Of a DNA stretch of 64,000 bases, positions 42,900 to 54,022 are shown in pieces. The stretch is from positions 248,001 to 312,000 of the forward strand of contig JADWQD010000019.1 of assembly GCA_016110215.1 (NCBI GenBank), given 5' to 3'. Each line of letters starts with the position of its first letter. Positions within the stretch are counted from its first letter, which is position 1. A program made the translations under genes and the position numbers. The DNA comes from Capronia americana. Lineage: Eukaryota; Ascomycota; Eurotiomycetes; Chaetothyriales; Herpotrichiellaceae. A model generated the notes under the pieces. That model did not search any database, was not told the DNA's origin, and saw only the letters and a program-made list of their open reading frames with translations.

Positions 42900-43218
42900 G
42901 GCCCTGACTCACTTCGCCTACGTCCGAGGACACGAGGACCTCTCATCCGAGACTTCCTCCAAGATGAAGTTTTGCAGAAGAGCTTGCGAAACAGTAGTGT
43001 CTTAGTGGGTGAACCTGAGTATCAGACGGACGACAGCAACTGTGAGCGGGAAAGGAGAGTGATGTTATGTGGAAGGCGTTTACGAAAGGACGGCCATGGG
43101 GACTCATTACCTCGGTCCGCCGGCGACCTATGCTTGCGCGGTCCCATGGTCTTGAATATGTGGACACTGTACATGCCCAGGCTCGGAATCATTGCGGTCC
43201 TCGTCGACCTGTACGTGG
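42900..43218. other. Short convergent 3' spacer
   Basis: 319 bp between converging stop codons. Nothing notable. Confidence 0.5.
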
Positions 43219-45137
43219 CTATTCAATACCCATCAGCTCAGCCAATTCCTCAGGGCTAAGTGTGCTCCGTCTTCTTGTCGCTTTCCTTGTCCTCACGCTG
43301 TTGGCATTGGTGTGCTTTCTTTTCCGGCCTGGCTCTGCGTGAGAGGACGGAGGTTGCTGTTGGGCCTGCAGAGCTTCAGCCTCAACCGCTGCAAGCTTTT
43401 CGGATATAGACATTGCGGGCTCCCGTTGCTTCATCTGTGTCTGCATTAGCTCGGTTGCCATATTTCGTCACGGAGGGATTTACCCACCTTCCTCGGAATA
43501 TGCGACTTTGTAAGATTCTCGTCAAGCCATACATCATCATCCTCGTTTTCATCTAGCCGGTCTCCATCCATTTCGATAGCACTGTCTGAGCTGCCCAGAC
43601 CCGACTGCGCGCTCTGCCTTGACGACGACTCTGTACTTGTGAAGGCCAGCCCATGGCTAGGTGACCTGTTGAGACCGCTCAAGTCAACGGGCTGCAACGG
43701 TCGTATGGGTTTCCCAAGGTTCAGTCCTGCTTTGCGAGCTAGGGATGCGCGGCGTTTGGGCGAGCGTTCTTCCACTAGCGGGTCGTCTAAATCTCGATGA
43801 TGAGATCGTGTGACGATGTTATCGTTGTGCGGCAGTTTGGGGTATTGAACGTCACCCTGCTCGTCTGCCAGTAGTTGTTGGTCCTGGTCTTCTGCTCCTT
43901 CTGCTTCCGCCTCTTCTTCCAGTCTGCTGTTTTCATACAATATCGACGACAGCTCGTCGTCCTGTCCAAAAACAGGCTGGCCGTTGGGCAGTAGAGCAAT
44001 GCTTTTACCAAATTCCAACCTGGAAAGATCTTCCTTTGAGAACGCCTGCCCACTCTCGGCCACCCGGTTGCGCCAAGTGTCCATCATAGTTACGGCCTCT
44101 TTCCACCTGGTTGCCATCTTCTCCCACCCCACTCGCAGCTTGATGATTTCTTCGTCACGAATCTGAACTTCTTCGATGGGAACGAATGAGGGATCCTTGA
44201 GAATCGAGCGGCAGTGCTCCAGGATACCGGTCATTTGCTGCGCTAGCTTGTCGCAGGATGTGAGGTTTTCGGCTTCGACTTCGACTTTCGCCTGAGGTTG
44301 CTGTTGTGCTCGGGCAGCCTTCTGTCTGCGGTTGCGGTATTGACCCGGTATGCCTATCCCGTCTTCTTCCCCATCCTCTTCGGGATCATCAGCACTGAGC
44401 TCCTGGCCTTCCAGGCCTGTCAAGTCTCGCAGTATGTCGGCGCTATCTGTAATGATTCTTCTGAGTAACACGTTTTCGGTACTCGTCTCTGAGACCAGTG
44501 CAGCAAGGAAATCGTTGCTCTCCTGCTCCAAGCTCCAATCCGATTTGTCTACGGCCTGTCCATTGCGCCTTTCTTGACCTTTGATTTCTGGCTCCCAATT
44601 TATCGTGTTGATCTTCATGCCACTCGACTCTTTCTTACCGCGCTGCATGCCCGCCAGGTGAGCCTTTAATCTATCCAATTCGGCGTCCCGTTTGCGCACG
44701 TCGCTCAGGCATTTCGCTCGGACTTGGTCCAGAGTCGACTTCATCTTCAGCATCTGCTCTTTCAGCTCCTTGGCTTGGGCGTCCGCCTTGCGCATGTTGG
44801 CTTTCAATGCCCGCTCTTGTGATTCAGCCGCCGCGGCAGCGCGCGCCAACTCGGTATTTTTGTCCTGTAGCCTTTGAAGGTCGATGACGCGTTGCGAATC
44901 GTCAGCGCGGGCCTGGCGAATGTGCGTGGCGAGAATTTCTCGTTGCTCGGCATCCTGATCGCGCCGGAGGACGAGGTCATGGACCAGATTGATGACGCGG
45001 GACATGGTCGCATCCGTGTTGGAACCATGTCGGTTGGGGCGGGCAAAGTCGATGGGTTTGCCATTAGAAAGAAGGCCCCGGGCGAGAAGGATGTTGTTGA
45101 GATACTGCGATGCTCTTTCTAAACTGCGCGATTCCAT
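43219..45137 (-). CDS. SSX2IP/Msd1/TinA-type spindle-pole coiled-coil protein
   Basis: Two exons, complement(join(43219..43440, 43488..45137)), 623 aa. The 47-bp intron is GTGGGT...ATGCAG, in phase. I chose the start MESRSLERASQYLNNILLAR (45137), which begins the conserved domain. An upstream in-frame ATG at 45242 would add 35 residues. The N-terminal domain (ADIP family: LLARGLLSNGKPIDFARP, then TMSRVINLVHDLVLRRDQDA) continues into a long coiled coil (about 75-190). Central acidic and Gln-rich parts and a second helical region follow, and the C-terminus is basic (KRKHTNANSVRTRKATRRR). Family members (human SSX2IP, fission-yeast Msd1, Aspergillus TinA) anchor microtubules at spindle poles, and TinA binds the NIMA kinase. 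The role here is by family. Confidence 0.72.
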
Positions 45138-46289
45138 TTTTACGTGTACAATGGACTTGGTAGGTGGTGACTGTCCTTGCTTCCTCGGAGACAGATCAGG
45201 AAGTATGTTGTGAAGTTGTGGCCCGAAATTTACCCGAACCATCAGTCTCCGCTTTCGCGTTTCCTTTCTTCTTTCTCACCATAACTTTGGTGACTGGTTT
45301 CGTCTGATATGCAATATGAACGTTGTGACCACTGCCGTGCCCAGCGACGAAAATTCGAGAGAAGTCCCAACCGACCTCAAGGCTCGCCCTGTGAAGAGCA
45401 GCTTTTCCCGCAGCTCTCAGGCTCAAAAGATCTCTGAATCTTTAAGTGGGCAGTTAAGACAGTAGGAACGAGTAGAAGGAGAAGCTAGGAAAGCTAAGGT
45501 CGCAAGGAATGAGGCGGATAGTGTATGACCCAAGGGTCGATCGAAACGAGTGCAGCCCGAATGTGAAGGTCACTTGTAGTCCAGGTTCATTTCCAGGAGA
45601 CTGCAAAGCGGACCACTTGCTAGTGATATTAAATGGTTCGAGAACATGCCTATATCAGTCCTAGTCATCGAGGTCTACCAGAGTATGCTTGCATTGATGA
45701 CACCTTGTTCAAGAAAGCTTGCTCTAAATCCCTTGCTTCGCTCCTATAAAAGTTATCCAGCTGTTAACTATGTGGGATCTTTTCGGCGTGAGCACGAAGC
45801 TCAGCTCACCATGCTTCTCAGCCAACAGGTGATCGGGAAGCCTCTTCGTGAACGCCGGCTTCTCTTCCATCTCCGGGCGCACTTAGACAGCCAGGTCTAG
45901 TGCTACCAGCAAAGGCCTCTATTTCCGGATCGTGTTCGGCAATCACTGAAACTTTCTGGTACGTCTCCTGGTATGCCTTTTCATTGTCGATCTTTCTCCA
46001 TCTTATTAGGCCGAGGTGGACGAGTTCAACTCGTCCCGTTTCCGCACAGTCTTTCTCGTCTCAAACTGCCTTTCTCCAAGTCATGCCCGGTTCGTAGCCG
46101 GGTGTTTGCGCATTCGTCGAGCACGCCCTTGGATGTGGATGACTTCCAAGCGAGGGTGCCAAAATGCGTTTCACCCTAAGTTTGATTCAGTCGACGATTG
46201 AAGGGTACGACGGGAGCGTGCCCTAATCTTGACTTTGTGATCTACCCACTCATATTCATACAACCGCCGGATGATTTTCATCCTGCAGA
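45138..46289. other. Intergenic region
   Basis: 1.15 kb upstream of the coiled-coil gene and downstream of the DUF1349 gene. Short frames only; no repeat or RNA gene recognised. Confidence 0.5.
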
Positions 46290-47102
46290 TCATAGAACAT
46301 CCAGGTCCTCGAACTCTGCCAACAACCCGTTAGGCGCCTCCCAGCTATGCCTCGGTTCGAATTCCATAGGCCGACTGGCATAGCATCCGACCCAGACATT
46401 CCCCTTCTGGTGCTCCAAGCCACCAGCAAAGAAGCCCATGATCTCGCGCATCTTTCTCCATCCGGACGCGACATCTTCTGGGTTTCGTGGCCGCATATAA
46501 GGGTCCGTATAGGGATACTGGGACTCGAATGATGTAGAGCTCTCCGGTAGCTTGTACCATATCCACAGAGATTCCTCAACTCGCTCCAGTTTCACGCGAA
46601 GAGACTGCGAGGCAAGTGAATATGGTCCAAACGGCGCAGGAGGCAGGGGCAAGCGCGCCGAGGACGTCCAGTCTGCACCGCAAGGCGAGATGGCCACCAC
46701 TGAGGCAGCATGCAGCTCTCCCTCAATCAGCTCGAGGCCAGCTTTGGCCCATCTGCCTGTGGCTCTAGCCTCACTTCCTCGCCTAGGATGGCGCGAAGCT
46801 CGACGGGCAGCGATCGGCAGTGGTGACAGCGTTGGATCCGGTAGCGATCCGGCGAAAATGACAATACCGGCCTGGTCGAACTCCTCCGACAGCGCGGCCG
46901 ATACGGTGACTTCTGCGAGGATGAAGGATTGTCGTAAGCGCTTTAAGATCATTGGAGCCGTGGTGTCATCGGATGCTGAAGGCTTACGCCAAATGCTTGT
47001 GTTGGGTGGCGCCTGCAGTGAGAAATACTCGTGGACGTTGTCTGGTTGCTCAAAGGTGGTGGGAACATTCACCGCCACAAAATCCTCGTGTGAGAGCTCC
47101 AT
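46290..47102 (-). CDS. DUF1349 (concanavalin-A-like fold) protein
   Basis: About 270 aa from the first in-frame ATG (MELSHEDFVAVNVPTTFEQ) at 47102. The frame is open to 47309 without an ATG, so an upstream exon is possible. The sequence follows the DUF1349 pattern: a YFSLQAPPNTSIWRKP segment, then EFDQAGIVIFAG, a KAGLELIEGELHAASVV strand pair and a C-terminal GFFAGGLEHQKGNVWVGCYA. The family adopts a lectin/glucanase-like beta sandwich and is annotated in yeast-related genomes as regulating a glycolytic enolase; no enzymatic role is established to my knowledge. An Arg/Gly-rich insert (PIAARRASRHPRRGSEAR) splits the core and is unusual. Confidence 0.72.
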   Translation of the reverse strand: MELSHEDFVAVNVPTTFEQPDNVHEYFSLQAPPNTSIWRKPSASDDTTAPMILKRLRQSFILAEVTVSAALSEEFDQAGIVIFAGSLPDPTLSPLPIAARRASRHPRRGSEARATGRWAKAGLELIEGELHAASVVAISPCGADWTSSARLPLPPAPFGPYSLASQSLRVKLERVEESLWIWYKLPESSTSFESQYPYTDPYMRPRNPEDVASGWRKMREIMGFFAGGLEHQKGNVWVGCYASRPMEFEPRHSWEAPNGLLAEFEDLDVL

Positions 47103-48983
47103 ATCGTGTAGGGGCCTGGCACACACCAATGACTTCGCTGCAAGGACGGTTGGAGTTTCTGGCTTTGCGTTTTCAAAAGGTTCGTCAAGAAATGACCTGT
47201 CATCTGGACCGACCAGGGACTTCCTCCTTCGTTCATCCGAGGACTTGTGACTGACGCAGCTGTTGCACCGCAGAAGCTTGGATAACCTGAGCGAAAGTGA
47301 CGACGTCAAGCAACGGGTCGAATATAAGCATCTAAAGAGTAAATCTTGGTTGTCGTCAACAATGGCGGCCAGGAGGTAGTGCTCAGAAGAGAGGAGATAG
47401 GGGTCAAGGGACTACTGCATCCAGAGCGATGCAGGAGGAAGCTGGTCAACTTAAAGCTTGCACAACCGGGCAGGAAGGGTGGTATCGCTTATTTGAACTG
47501 GTGTCTCTAGCAGTCAGTAGGTTGTCGCGAGGTCATCAACCATGAGGGTGGGAACAGAAGCAGAGACGTCGGATGGAGGTGGCCAAAGTGCGAATGAGCA
47601 TCGTAAGAGGCTCCTGAGGTAGGCATTGGACAAATCATGGGTGTCCCACGGATTTCGCGGTCCATGGCGGACCTGCAGGACAGGGTACGCCTCGGGGGGG
47701 AGCTAGCCCTAAGCGCATAGACGCGTGAGCCACGAGAGCCGAAGAAAAGACCTTGCTTGCGGGTTCGATGAAGGTTAGTCGTCGGCCGACGGTTGCCACG
47801 CCGCGGCGTAGCGAGCATGGTTGGCCAATCGTGCTGCATGTCACAGCGTGCCAGTATCAGCAGCACCGGGGGAGTGGGCAAGCACGGTCCAAGCATGCTT
47901 CCGGAAGTTGGATCAGGTGGACTGCCGGTACCACACACCGCTCGTAATGGCCAGAAACTAGCGCAAATCGATCGTGGTAAACGCACGAGGTGGCCGGAAA
48001 AGCTATCTTGGAGGGAAGGTGACTGCAGATAAAGCGTGTCCTCATGACGAGCGTGGGAGCCCATCGCAGTCAGCATCATCAAAAGTCGAAGCCCATGGTG
48101 ATAAAGCATGCGTATGATCCAGGGTGAGCGCATGTCTTCGGAGGCCTTGAGCTGTGAGTAACCGTGGAGTCCTCGGTGGCTCAGACATTCGCCTGTCGTT
48201 CAGGCCACAATGGCATTTTGTGCGTGCAAAGAGGCGTGGAGGGGCATTAGGGGCCTAATCGTTGGGCTTAACTGTGTTACACGGAAGCTGAGAGGGGTGG
48301 CCCGTCCTCCCGCCGTGCCATGATTATGCCCGAGAACGAGCGAGGGGCGCTCAGACAAGCTAGACAAGGGCCGAGAAGATTCAAGGCGTCATCCTGCTCG
48401 AGACAGTGCACGAGGCCTGCTGTTGAGCCCCGAAGATAAGAGAGCTGGCTTTCAGAGTAAGAAGAAAGCAAGAGGAGTTGACAGGCTGGAAAGTCAATTG
48501 CGCAGTGGGCAGCTCTTTTCAGTTTCTGCTTTGCTTTTTACTTTCGCATGACTGCTCATTCTAGTATCCTGATTTGTTAGGATCCTCCCGCCACCGCCGT
48601 CGCAGTGGCTGAGAGTCGCCCAACTTGGGCTTGTCGATGCGGAGATCACTGATTTCTGAGGTCATTGTCACCGTTCTCAGACTCCATCATGCTTCGCTGA
48701 ACTTTACTTGGACATGTCTCAGATTTCTTTGTTTGTCGCCAGCTGACATGATTGCCACTGTCGTCCTCAAGCTGGACCATGTGTCTACACTCGACCTACG
48801 CGATGGAGACCACCACGGCCCTAGACTGATGCATGTTCCCGGATACTGGAGTCGGAGGGCACCCATCTCTGCGCGACCTTGCTACACGTCTAGACACAGC
48901 AACTCACACCATGCATGGCAACCACTTGTGTCGCGGCATTCTGCACTGAGCCTGTGCATCGCAGCCACGCATCTGGCTCCTTT
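47103..48983. other. Intergenic region
   Basis: 1.9 kb. The largest frame, 47507-48133 minus (208 codons), is rich in Arg/Pro/Ser/His with no domain and overlaps equally long frames on the other strand; I do not accept it. The part next to 47102 may hold a first exon of the DUF1349 gene. Confidence 0.45.
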
Positions 48984-50933
48984 TCATTTCTTGCCCTTCC
49001 CCTTCTTCTTTTTGTTGACACCACCTCCAGTCGCTGGAGCAACGGTCGCCGCGACGGGCTTCGCATCGACATTCAGGGATTCATCCACCACACCACCTTG
49101 TGTCCGATCATCCCGTTTCCCCTTCTTCTTGCCCTTAGGTGGGCGATAGTAGCTCCGGTCTCTCATCGGGAGCCAGCGCTCAGGATCCGGCTTTTTGTTC
49201 TCGTCATAATCCTTTGGTAATCTCGACTTCCGAATACGTTTAGGCTTCAGATTGCCACCGTCTGGGGCGCCACGTTTTTTCGATGGCCCCAACTGTGCTT
49301 TTGTGAGGGCATTCGAGGATTGAGGAATTCCTCTACTCTCCAAGGCATCGATATCGATGTTGCGAATGAGCTCAGATATTGAAGTCAGCTTATCCGCATC
49401 GGCCCCGGACACAGCCTCGTCATCTTCGGCGTGTGACGCCACGTATCCAGCTATGGTAGCTTTGTCCTCCGGCTGCTGCTCCCGAAGTTTACGGAAGATG
49501 TCCGATGCGAGTTCGGCATCCGCCTGACTTTGGGATTCCAACAGCGAGACACCTGCTGCAGTGAGCAAGGTGGTGGGAGCATCAGGCCTACTTCGCCAGT
49601 ATGCGGCGGCCTTGGCCAGTTCTTGCTTGACACCCCCCTTCTGACCCCTGTGTGTGTACAAGCTGATCAGAAGACTCACAAGCATAGGGTTGAAGCGAAT
49701 ATCTTTCTCGGCCTCGGCCACTGAATCTTCTAACCGCTTGAAGAACTGTTCCACCAATTCTACAGCTGAGGTTACATCTCCGTTGATGATGTACAGTTGG
49801 ACGAGCGTAACGATCAGTCCGATGTCGTTTGGCCGTTTCTCCAGCTCTGGCAATACGGCCCGGATAGCCGCTTTGCCAGTTTCATTCTTTGCGTGGGCTG
49901 CTGCGCTGAAGTAGGAAGCAAGCAGTACCTCCGGCGATAGCGAAGGGCTAGAATGTGCCTTCAGATTCTTTGCAGCGGAAGACACAACTCCATCATATTT
50001 GAACGTCTGCAGGTCGATGGTGCTTTTGTTGGATTCCAGGGGTATACTTTGATAGGAGAAGAGCTTGTCATGATGTGGTATCTTAGGTGTCGAATGAAAC
50101 GTCTTATGTGCAAGAAATGGGTTGATCAAGGGGGTTGTCAATAGAACGTTATTCAAGCCAATTTTGCGAGTTGATACGTCGGAGGCATCCTGGGCGTTGA
50201 TCTCGGCTGCGAGTGTCTCTGCTTCGAGCGTCTTTCCCTGCGACTGCAGCACGAACAGCTGTTGGACGGAGATGGGTAGTAGTTCGTCTGCCTTTTGCTG
50301 GTCTGTGAGGTCTTCTGAGTGCTTGCACAGTTCCTTCGCGCGCTTGAGCAGCATTTCGGCCTGCCCATATTCTCCTCTGGCAATGCTTCCACAGGCGGCA
50401 TTGTAGGCAGTTTCGAAAGCCTCTAAGTCTTCTCGTCCAGGTCTCCGAGCTGAACCCGAGTCCAAACGACCAAGCCATTGCGCCTGCGCATCTATCGCAC
50501 CCTGATTCACTCGCAGGTCAAATTCCTCAGAGTCTAACTTCTGGCTCCGTATGCGCTCGTATAGTTCGGACGTTCTTGTCGATTCCTCGAGACGATACCT
50601 GGCCTGCGCCTCAACATGTCGGGCTCCTCTGCTATTTATGGAGGTTGATAGATCAGCTGCCTCTTTTAACCGGCCGGTCTTGTACAGTGCGTATGCGTAT
50701 TCCAGCTCGACCTTCTTGCGCAGTTGGGCCCCGATATTGTTTTCGACGAACTTTGCAGCCTCATCGTAGCGATCGAGCTTGAGAAGAGCGACTAATTTGA
50801 CTTGTTGTGTGTCACCGTCAGAGCCTTTGGCAGACTTTAGAATTTTGTCGCATTCTGAGAGAACTTGCTCATGATCGTCGAGGGAGGATTTCTTCAGAAG
50901 CGACGAGAGGCTCGAGGGGAGTGCGGCGGCCAT
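48984..50933 (-). CDS. SRP72: Signal recognition particle subunit SRP72
   Basis: 649 aa, single exon, ATG at 50933 (MAAALPSSLSSLLKKSS). SRP72 with SRP68 binds the S domain of SRP RNA and takes part in targeting secretory proteins to the ER. The N-terminal two thirds are TPR-like helical repeats (LVALLKLDRYDEAAKFVENN, ELEYAYALYKTGRLKEAADL, QGKTLEAETLAAEI). The C-terminal RNA-binding signature is present: a basic KPKRIRKSRLPKDYDENKK followed by the family motif PERWLP (584-589) and RDRSYYRP. The protein ends in a poly-Lys/Gly tail. The length is normal. It is head-to-head with the deadenylase gene. Confidence 0.93.
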   Translation of the reverse strand: MAAALPSSLSSLLKKSSLDDHEQVLSECDKILKSAKGSDGDTQQVKLVALLKLDRYDEAAKFVENNIGAQLRKKVELEYAYALYKTGRLKEAADLSTSINSRGARHVEAQARYRLEESTRTSELYERIRSQKLDSEEFDLRVNQGAIDAQAQWLGRLDSGSARRPGREDLEAFETAYNAACGSIARGEYGQAEMLLKRAKELCKHSEDLTDQQKADELLPISVQQLFVLQSQGKTLEAETLAAEINAQDASDVSTRKIGLNNVLLTTPLINPFLAHKTFHSTPKIPHHDKLFSYQSIPLESNKSTIDLQTFKYDGVVSSAAKNLKAHSSPSLSPEVLLASYFSAAAHAKNETGKAAIRAVLPELEKRPNDIGLIVTLVQLYIINGDVTSAVELVEQFFKRLEDSVAEAEKDIRFNPMLVSLLISLYTHRGQKGGVKQELAKAAAYWRSRPDAPTTLLTAAGVSLLESQSQADAELASDIFRKLREQQPEDKATIAGYVASHAEDDEAVSGADADKLTSISELIRNIDIDALESRGIPQSSNALTKAQLGPSKKRGAPDGGNLKPKRIRKSRLPKDYDENKKPDPERWLPMRDRSYYRPPKGKKKGKRDDRTQGGVVDESLNVDAKPVAATVAPATGGGVNKKKKGKGKK

Positions 50934-51561
50934 GCCACCAGCTTCAGGAGGGAGTAGGAGTTCAGCTACCGGACCATTATCTTCAGCAGCAGGAAAAGAC
51001 GAAGCAGCGTCGAGGGGAGAAATGAGAGCTTTTGTGGATGAAGATGTGACTCTAGATTGCTGAATGGGTTGTGAATTGTCGCGGGGTCAAGATGCAACTC
51101 TAGCAATTTTCCCCCACACAAACTTGTCGGTGGTGCGAGCAGTAAGTGTCCAGGAACATGAGCACGCGACTTCCACTACGTAGACACCCTGTTCTGGAGG
51201 TATGTAAATCAGACACTTCAAGCGCTCGTTGACTTTGATTTCACAAAAGTCAATCCCAGCGTGACAGCGCGGGTCACTGATGCTGCCACGGGTCACCCAA
51301 TGTCTATGCGTCAGTTTGATGTTGCGTTTGATCCTTACATTGTCAGGGCATCAAAAGGGCTTTCTTGACTTCTTGCCTTTCTTTTCTTCTCTACTACTAC
51401 GCAAACGTAGCTGGGACATTTCCTTTATTCTGTAATCATTGCGACCTTGGATGACCTCTTCCCTGCGTCGCTTTTTTGGCTTCCCAGGCAGACTTTTATG
51501 TCTTCCGTTCAGATCGCAGCAGCCTGCGCCTTCGCCGCCTGGTCAGAAATACCCATACGCC
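50934..51561. promoter_or_regulatory. Divergent promoter region, SRP72 / PARN-like
   Basis: 628 bp between divergent start codons. The plus-strand frame is open from 51439 with an in-frame ATG at 51451. The downstream ATG at 51562 places the catalytic residues at their usual distance, so the first part is treated as leader. Confidence 0.5.
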
Positions 51562-53627
51562 ATGGACGTCAATATTGCTAGCTTTCCTTCCGAGCTCGTC
51601 AAAATTATCCAACACATTGCCGATAGTCGTTTCATTGCCTTTGATCTCGAGTTCTCGGGCGTTGCTGGCAGGAGGGCAGGCGGCGGTGCAAATAGACTCA
51701 CGCTACAGGAATACTACTCGGATTTGAGAGCTGCAGCACAGATCTATCAGATCCTACAGGTTGGCTTGACTATCGTTACGGAGGATACTGAGAAAGGTAT
51801 GTGTCCTGACAATGAGCGAGAAATGAGAGATTGCATTGTCCCAACAAGGCTTCATGAATCACTAGCCCAGGGTTCTCTCGTTATCGGCATTGCCATGTAT
51901 TCGAGCTATCCAGAAATGCGCTCAGTCGAGGAACGAATTGACCTCAACAGGTTGCTACGAGGCTCGACCTTACAATTTCCATCTGAGTCCACTACCGGCA
52001 ACAAAAGAATCAGTCTTTGCGCGAGTATGGTCTTACAACAGTGGCGGCAAGCTTCCTCAATTTCCAATCTCTCTGTCTCCTGCTAACCCTCACAGCTGTT
52101 TCATTTCTCATGCGGAATGGCTTTAACATGGACAAACCGTTCACACAAGGAATCCACTATCTGTCGCGGCAGGAGGAAAATCGGGTCCGAAGCAAGTTAA
52201 TTGAGGAAGAGCAAGTTAGGTCTAAGATCCCTGATATGCAACTTAAGGACGACGACTCTTTCCTGGTGGATCACATCAAGAAGTCGGTAGATGACTGGCA
52301 AGCCCTGCCAAAGAAGCAGCAAGAACCTTATCTCAACATTCCTGCGGAAGATGCTAAAGAGCCAGTACCTTCGATCCTGAGTCGATATCAGATTCGCCTT
52401 ACCCATCAGACGGTCAGGAATCAGTACCCCAACCTGAAGACCCAGGGCATGGGCCATTTCGTCCAGATCACCAACCCCACCAGTGAGCAACAAGCCAACG
52501 AGAAAGAAATGCGTGAGCAGAGACGTGAGCTCGAAATTGCCAACGCCATAGGTTTTCGGTGGGTCTTAGAAGCCATCATGGGTGGCGACATCTCTAAGTT
52601 GCCGCACCACTACGTTGTTGCAGGACATTCCCCGGAGGACAAGCCAACAGATGTGCAGGGTTTCCTAAATGATCTCCAGAAGAGGTTAAAAAGCCAGACT
52701 CGAGCCCTGGTAGGCCACAACTGTTTGACGGACGTCATCAATCTGTATCGCTGCTTCGTCGGCGACCTGCCTGAGAAAGTCGGAGATTTTAGCGCCAAAT
52801 TGCACGAGTTGTTTCCTATTATCATGGATACTAAGTTTGTGGCTGGCCTTGGGAACAAGCGGTGGGCGGATACCTCATTGAGATCTGTCGAAAGCGATCT
52901 CAGTCCGGTCACAGTACCTAAGATTCACCTACCCGACTCCTTCAATCGATATCTCTATGCGGCGAACTATCACGAGGCGGGCTTTGATAGTTTTGTGACG
53001 GCTAAGATCGGTCTGAAGATGCCTGGCAAACTGAGACGAGAACATCAAGACATTAAATCATTGGTCGAAGGGTCAGCGCCGCTCCTCGAACGGAAGATCG
53101 TGGTTGAACCCGAACAGCATAGGCCAGCCACCCCCGTTCAGTTTTCTGCGGACCAGAGAGACCAAAAGCACAGCATCAAAACAAGCATAGTTGACATGAT
53201 CAAAGCCCCGGTCACCACAGTCAGGTCTATTTTGTCTGGAACGCCGAACGCAGTCGTCCAGGAGGGACCGAGCACAGCTTCTGTGAGAAAGTCCACCCTG
53301 CTTATCCCGGCGTCCGTCATACCGACCAGTGGAGCAGTCGTTGCAACGAAAGAGAAGGCTCAGGCAACGCACATCTCAAAAAATGAACTTCAGAAACTGA
53401 GAACGATATCGAAGAAAAGCAATATTTTCGACATGCTCCAGGACGAACCAGAGGATGCGCCAGCTGAAGAGTCGCAGGTCAATGAGCAACAGAGGATCAA
53501 GGACTTGATCAAAGAAGGAAGGCTGATGCCGAGATGGGAACAAGATGCTGAGTTTTGGAAGTTAATCGTCAACAAGCTGCAGGCGAACGCAACGCAAGAA
53601 GGCATTCTGGATTTGACGGAGCATTGA
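51562..53627 (+). CDS. PARN/CAF1-family poly(A) ribonuclease
   Basis: Three exons, join(51562..51796, 51951..52046, 52096..53627), 620 aa; the phases add exactly. Intron 1 is 154 bp (GTATGT...CAACAG). Intron 2 is a 49-bp GC-AG intron (GCAAGC...CACAG) with branch site TGCTAAC. DEDD exonuclease residues are visible: D28 and E30 in FIAFDLEFSG, an Asp in LVGHNCLTDVINLY, and the final His/Asp in YHEAGFDSFVTA. D28/E30 are at the same positions as in human PARN. The enzyme removes poly(A) tails 3' to 5'. The GIHYLSRQEE segment after exon 2 is also typical. An R3H-type domain may lie in the insert (about 140-250) but is not clear. The C-terminal part is Ser/Lys-rich. Confidence 0.9.
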
Positions 53628-54022
53628 CAGTCTACTCGATGCGGCTGGCTTCACCTGACGCCTGTGCAGGCCACATTGAGATGATGGTGCGAAATCTGTG
53701 GCTTGTGTGCTTCTCGGCTGTCGTTTGCAAGAGACGCACTTTCAGCATGTCCTTGCTATGGTCGACGGTATCGAGGATCCTCCTCCAACCTGACTGGTTG
53801 TACTGCTGGCAAGGCTCTCAGTGCCGGGGAGCTATTGAATGCCGAGGTTGAAGCGAATTCGATTTGACATCGTGACGAAACTTTGAATGCATTCTCCTCA
53901 CGCTGCATCTCCGACTTGCTTGTTCCTCCTTCTAATCACCGCATCCATTGCCTGCAGTTGTTGTTCTGAAGCGTGCCTGTCACTTCTCTTGATTCCGTTC
54001 CTGGTCTCATTCCTCAACCGTC
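53628..54022. promoter_or_regulatory. Short intergenic region before PEX26
   Basis: 395 bp between two plus-strand genes; a CT-rich leader lies at about 53890-54020. Nothing else seen. Confidence 0.5.

Noticed and set aside
47507..48133. 208-codon minus-strand frame
   Set aside because: Composition (Arg/Pro/His/Ser) and overlapping long frames on the opposite strand suggest GC-rich chance openness.
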